A DNA stretch of 9,693 nucleotides, taken from assembly GCA_046048295.1 (NCBI GenBank), contig JBJOGJ010000146.1, positions 1 to 9,693 on the forward strand. The letters run 5' to 3'. The stretch comes from CBDCWA01 sp046048295. GTDB lineage: Bacteria > Pseudomonadota > Alphaproteobacteria > Rhizobiales > Hyphomicrobiaceae. Shown here one piece after another: positions 7,365 through 9,693 of this stretch (position 1 is the first letter of the stretch; each line of letters starts with the position of its first letter). Both the position numbers and the translations under genes were made by a program. The notes under the pieces were generated by a model. That model searched no databases. It worked only from the letters and a program-made list of their open reading frames with translations, and was not told the DNA's origin.

Positions 7365-8041
7365 GCTGAGAGGCTCAACTCGTTCAGGACGGTCTCGATC
7401 AAGCGAGGTACCTCATGATACTCGTTGGCAACGGCATGTGCACCCGCCCGCTGCAACTCCTCGGGGAGATGATAACCCCATGCCACACCGAGCGCCCCGA
7501 CGCGCGCTGCCATCGCCATCTCGATATCGAACGTCGTATCGCCGATCATCAGCGTGTCGCACGCTTCCGCCCCTGTCTCGACCATCGCCCTCTGGATCAT
7601 CGAGGGATGCGGCTTGGATGGATGGTCATCCGCAGTTTGAATGGTGACGAAATGCCCGTGCCAGTCCTCCTGGTCGAGCAGCCGGATCACCCCTCGACGT
7701 GACTTACCGGTGGCAATCCCCAGCACGACATCCGGCATCAGCGCGAGCGCCTTGATCGTCTCGGCTGCACCGGGAAACAGCGGATCATGCATGGCCATCT
7801 GCGCCCGCGCCTCGGGAAATGCCGCCTTGTAGTGGGTGGCGAGTTCGCTTCGCGCCGTCTCCGGCAAGGCCGGCGCCAGAACGGCGAATGCCTGCGGCAA
7901 CGACAGCCCGACGATCCGAAGGACATCCGTTCGTTTCGGCGACGGCAACGACAACCGCGCGAAGGCGAACTCCATTGCCGCATAGATCGCGTTCTGGCTA
8001 TCGACGATGGTGCCGTCGCAATCGAAGATGACGAGCTTCAT
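7361..8041 (-). CDS. HAD-superfamily phosphatase, phosphoglycolate-phosphatase-like
   Basis: This is a 226-residue cytoplasmic HAD hydrolase of the Gph/beta-phosphoglucomutase-like group. All four HAD motifs are intact: DCDGT (nucleophile Asp7, acid/base Asp9), Thr111 in IATGKSR, Lys143 in SKPHP, and GDTTFD with Asp168 and Asp172. The helical cap between motifs I and II (about 15-90) marks a subclass I enzyme acting on a small phosphorylated metabolite. The substrate cannot be read from sequence; phosphoglycolate, a sugar phosphate or a nucleotide are all possible. It starts in a TGATG overlap with the stop of rluC, with GGAGAGG just upstream, and ends in an ATGA overlap with the Atp12 gene. 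Beta-phosphoglucomutase activity is less likely given the gene context. Confidence 0.92.
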   Translation of the reverse strand: MKLVIFDCDGTIVDSQNAIYAAMEFAFARLSLPSPKRTDVLRIVGLSLPQAFAVLAPALPETARSELATHYKAAFPEARAQMAMHDPLFPGAAETIKALALMPDVVLGIATGKSRRGVIRLLDQEDWHGHFVTIQTADDHPSKPHPSMIQRAMVETGAEACDTLMIGDTTFDIEMAMAARVGALGVAWGYHLPEELQRAGAHAVANEYHEVPRLIETVLNELSLSA

Positions 8042-9039
8042 CAGTCCTCTCCGCGCTCGTAGCGGTCTGGGTTGAAACCCAGCAATTCGAATGTCGCGCG
8101 CATGTGGTCGGGCAGCGGCGCTGTGACGTCTATGGTGCCGTTGCCGGAAGGGTGCGGCAGTTGAAGCCGCCGGGCATGAAGGTGCAGCTTCTGCTCGACG
8201 TTTCCGGATATCTCGTCTGGATGCAGATTATACTTGTTGTCGGCCATGATGGGATGACCGATGATCGCCATGTGTGCGCGCAGCTGATGCTGGCGACCGG
8301 TGACCGGCTTGAGGGATACCCACGCGGCGCGATTGGTGACCCGGTCAATGACCGCGTAATGCGTCGTGGCGTGCATCGCCTCCTTCTGTTCGCCTGGCTC
8401 TGCCTTGCGTACGCGATCCCCATCGGGACCGGCTGCCTTGACGAGCGGCGTCATGATCTTGCCTTGCGGCGGCCTCGGCACTCCCTTGACGACGGCCCAG
8501 TAGGTCTTGTGGGCCGAGCGAGACTGGAAAACCTTGCCGAGTTTGCCCGCAGTGCCCCGCGTCTTCGCCACCAGCAATACCCCGGTCGTATCGCGGTCGA
8601 GCCTATGCACCAACCGCGGCCGGTCCCCGAAACGGGCAGACATTCCAGCAAGTAGACCGTCTATGTGACGCTTCGTGCCCGTTCCGCCTTGCACGGCGAT
8701 CCCGAACGGCTTGTTCAGCACCAGCACCAGATCGTCCTCGTAGAGGATCATATCCTCGATCAACTTCTGGTCGGCAGGCGACGTCTGATGCACCACCCGG
8801 CGCTCGGGTGTCTCACTCTCGCCGAGTGTCCGGATTACCTTCGGCACCCGTACCTGGCTGCCTGCCTCGAGCCGCAGGTTGGCTTCGCAGCGCCTGCTGT
8901 CGACACGAACCTGTCCCGAGCGGAGCAGCTTCTGCAGATAGCTATTGGTTATGTGCGGAAATCGCACTCGAAACCAGCGGTCGAGCCGGATGCCGGCATC
9001 GTCCGGAGTAACCTCCAGCGTTTCAACTTTGTCAGACAT
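8041..9039 (-). CDS. rluC: 23S rRNA pseudouridine synthase, RluC/RluA family
   Basis: This 332-residue enzyme turns uridines in structured RNA into pseudouridine. RluC targets 23S rRNA positions 955, 2504 and 2580 (E. coli numbering) near the peptidyl-transferase centre. An S4 RNA-binding domain lies at about 17-66 (RLDRWFRVRFPHI, then LQKLLRSGQVRVDS). The catalytic domain runs from about 95 to 320: LVLNKPFGIAVQGG (106-119), the HRLDRDTTG motif with catalytic Asp148, KTYWAVVKG (178-186), and PVTGRQHQLRAHMA (245-258). The length and the S4 domain favour RluC or RluD over the shorter RluA. The CCG-type linker VRVPKVIRTLGE between S4 and the catalytic domain, and the S4 form, fit alphaproteobacterial RluC, but the exact rRNA target is an inference. 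It starts one base after the crcB stop (TGAGATG) and overlaps the HAD gene by one base, so it is translationally coupled on both sides. Confidence 0.92.
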   Translation of the reverse strand: MSDKVETLEVTPDDAGIRLDRWFRVRFPHITNSYLQKLLRSGQVRVDSRRCEANLRLEAGSQVRVPKVIRTLGESETPERRVVHQTSPADQKLIEDMILYEDDLVLVLNKPFGIAVQGGTGTKRHIDGLLAGMSARFGDRPRLVHRLDRDTTGVLLVAKTRGTAGKLGKVFQSRSAHKTYWAVVKGVPRPPQGKIMTPLVKAAGPDGDRVRKAEPGEQKEAMHATTHYAVIDRVTNRAAWVSLKPVTGRQHQLRAHMAIIGHPIMADNKYNLHPDEISGNVEQKLHLHARRLQLPHPSGNGTIDVTAPLPDHMRATFELLGFNPDRYERGED

Positions 9040-9040
9040 C

Positions 9041-9430
9041 TCATGCCACCGGTCGGGTAATCCAAAGGGTAAGCGCCAGGGTCAGCGCCAGTGCCCCGAT
9101 CGAAAGCACGACCGAAGCAACGACATACAATATGGCATCTGCCGGTGGCCTATTCGACCACAGTTCAACCGTATCCAGTGAGAACGCCGAGAACGTTGTC
9201 AGCCCGCCCAGGATACCCGTTGCCACGAAGGTCCTCAGCTCAGGCGAGCCGGCGAAGCGCGTCAGAAGCAATCCCATCATGATACCCATCAGCGCCGACC
9301 CGACGACATTCACGGTTATCGTCGCCCAAGGAAATGCCGAGAGCCCGCGTGCTGCAAACCAAGTATTGACTAGAAACCTCAGCCCGGCACCAATTGCGCC
9401 GCCGGCACAGGCGAGTAGCAGGAGCCGCAT
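9041..9430 (-). CDS. crcB: Fluoride ion channel CrcB/Fluc
   Basis: CrcB/Fluc is a fluoride-specific channel of the inner membrane that lets accumulated fluoride escape; it works as a dual-topology dimer. This 129-residue protein has the usual four membrane helices and the family landmarks: GGAIGAGLRF (10-19), the pore Asn41 in ITVNVVGSALMG, and GGLTTFSAFS (75-84), which carries the paired phenylalanines Phe80 and Phe83 of the fluoride path and the threonines near the central sodium site. A single copy is enough for a homodimer. It starts in a TAATG overlap with the stop of the 78-residue membrane protein and is followed one base later by rluC. No fluoride riboswitch is seen directly upstream, where the preceding gene lies; one before the operon would be outside the window. 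Confidence 0.95.
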   Translation of the reverse strand: MRLLLLACAGGAIGAGLRFLVNTWFAARGLSAFPWATITVNVVGSALMGIMMGLLLTRFAGSPELRTFVATGILGGLTTFSAFSLDTVELWSNRPPADAILYVVASVVLSIGALALTLALTLWITRPVA

Positions 9431-9666
9431 TATATGGGCTTCTCCGGCTTCTCCAGCGCACGGCCCAGCAGGAGGCCGATCAACCAGCCAAGCAAGAGCG
9501 CGATCAGCATCACGCCGATGAACGACGCCTGCTCCACGAAGGCTTCGCCGTCGGGGCTTTCATAGGTGAACCCCCCGGTTATCGCCGGCGCCGCCCAGGG
9601 CGCCAGGAACCTCGCCGCCAGCGCCGCCCCGGCCAGTCCGAATACTAAAGCGAAAAGGTAGCGCAT
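9430..9666 (-). CDS. Small two-helix membrane protein, unknown function
   Basis: This 78-residue hypothetical protein matches no family I recognise. It has a hydrophobic segment at about 3-20 (possible membrane helix or uncleaved signal), a polar acidic loop at about 32-47 (TYESPDGEAFVEQ), and a strong membrane helix at about 49-68 with a glycine pattern (GWLIGLLLGR) suited to helix packing. The tail is a short charged LEKPEKPI. It is very likely a real gene: it has GGGAGG seven bases before its ATG, and its TAA overlaps the crcB ATG. It could affect CrcB insertion or act independently; nothing in the sequence decides this. It is the most upstream gene of the visible operon. Confidence 0.75.
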   Translation of the reverse strand: MRYLFALVFGLAGAALAARFLAPWAAPAITGGFTYESPDGEAFVEQASFIGVMLIALLLGWLIGLLLGRALEKPEKPI

Positions 9667-9673
9667 TGCTCTG

Positions 9674-9679
9674 CCTCCC
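9674..9679 (-). promoter_or_regulatory. Ribosome-binding site of the 78-residue membrane protein
   Basis: GGGAGG on the minus strand sits seven bases before the ATG at 9666. It is among the strongest Shine-Dalgarno matches in the window and supports this short reading frame as a translated gene. Confidence 0.75.
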
Positions 9680-9693
9680 GTTCTTCGGTGCCG

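Overview
The window looks like core chromosome of an alphaproteobacterium, most likely order Hyphomicrobiales (Rhizobiales), near the Mesorhizobium/Nitratireductor/Phyllobacteriaceae group. This is inferred from the high GC content, an Atp12-family protein (in bacteria largely an alphaproteobacterial family), a UvrC with an extended N-terminus, and a crcB-rluC-HAD-atp12-pccB gene order that I recall from rhizobial genomes. No tRNA, rRNA, CRISPR array, insertion sequence, phage gene or sign of recent transfer was seen.

Layout. Positions 1-211 hold no gene I can support, but include a plausible promoter just upstream of uvrC. uvrC (212-2173, plus strand) is a complete nucleotide-excision-repair nuclease subunit. 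It converges, across a 33-base gap, on a run of minus-strand genes that fills the rest of the window. In their direction of transcription these are: a 78-residue two-helix membrane protein (9430-9666), the fluoride channel crcB (9041-9430), an RluC-type 23S rRNA pseudouridine synthase (8041-9039), a HAD phosphatase (7361-8041), an Atp12-type F1-ATPase assembly chaperone (6627-7364), the propionyl-CoA carboxylase beta subunit pccB (5018-6550) and, after a 195-base gap, a large site-2 protease (2207-4822).

The first five minus-strand genes are packed by stop/start overlaps (TAATG, TGAGATG, TGATG, ATGA), so they form a translationally coupled operon. Its functions are mixed: ion detoxification, ribosome modification, a small-molecule phosphatase and ATP synthase assembly. 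pccB follows after 76 bases with its own good ribosome-binding site and may be co-transcribed. Its biotin-carrying partner pccA is not in the window.

The least ordinary object is the 871-residue site-2 protease. A probable cytoplasmic SRPBCC/START-like domain precedes an intact M50 metalloprotease membrane core (HELGH plus an NxxPxxxLDGG motif), which is followed by about 465 residues of helical-repeat-like sequence with no recognised family. I know of no characterised protein with this layout. The other genes are ordinary family members with intact active sites.
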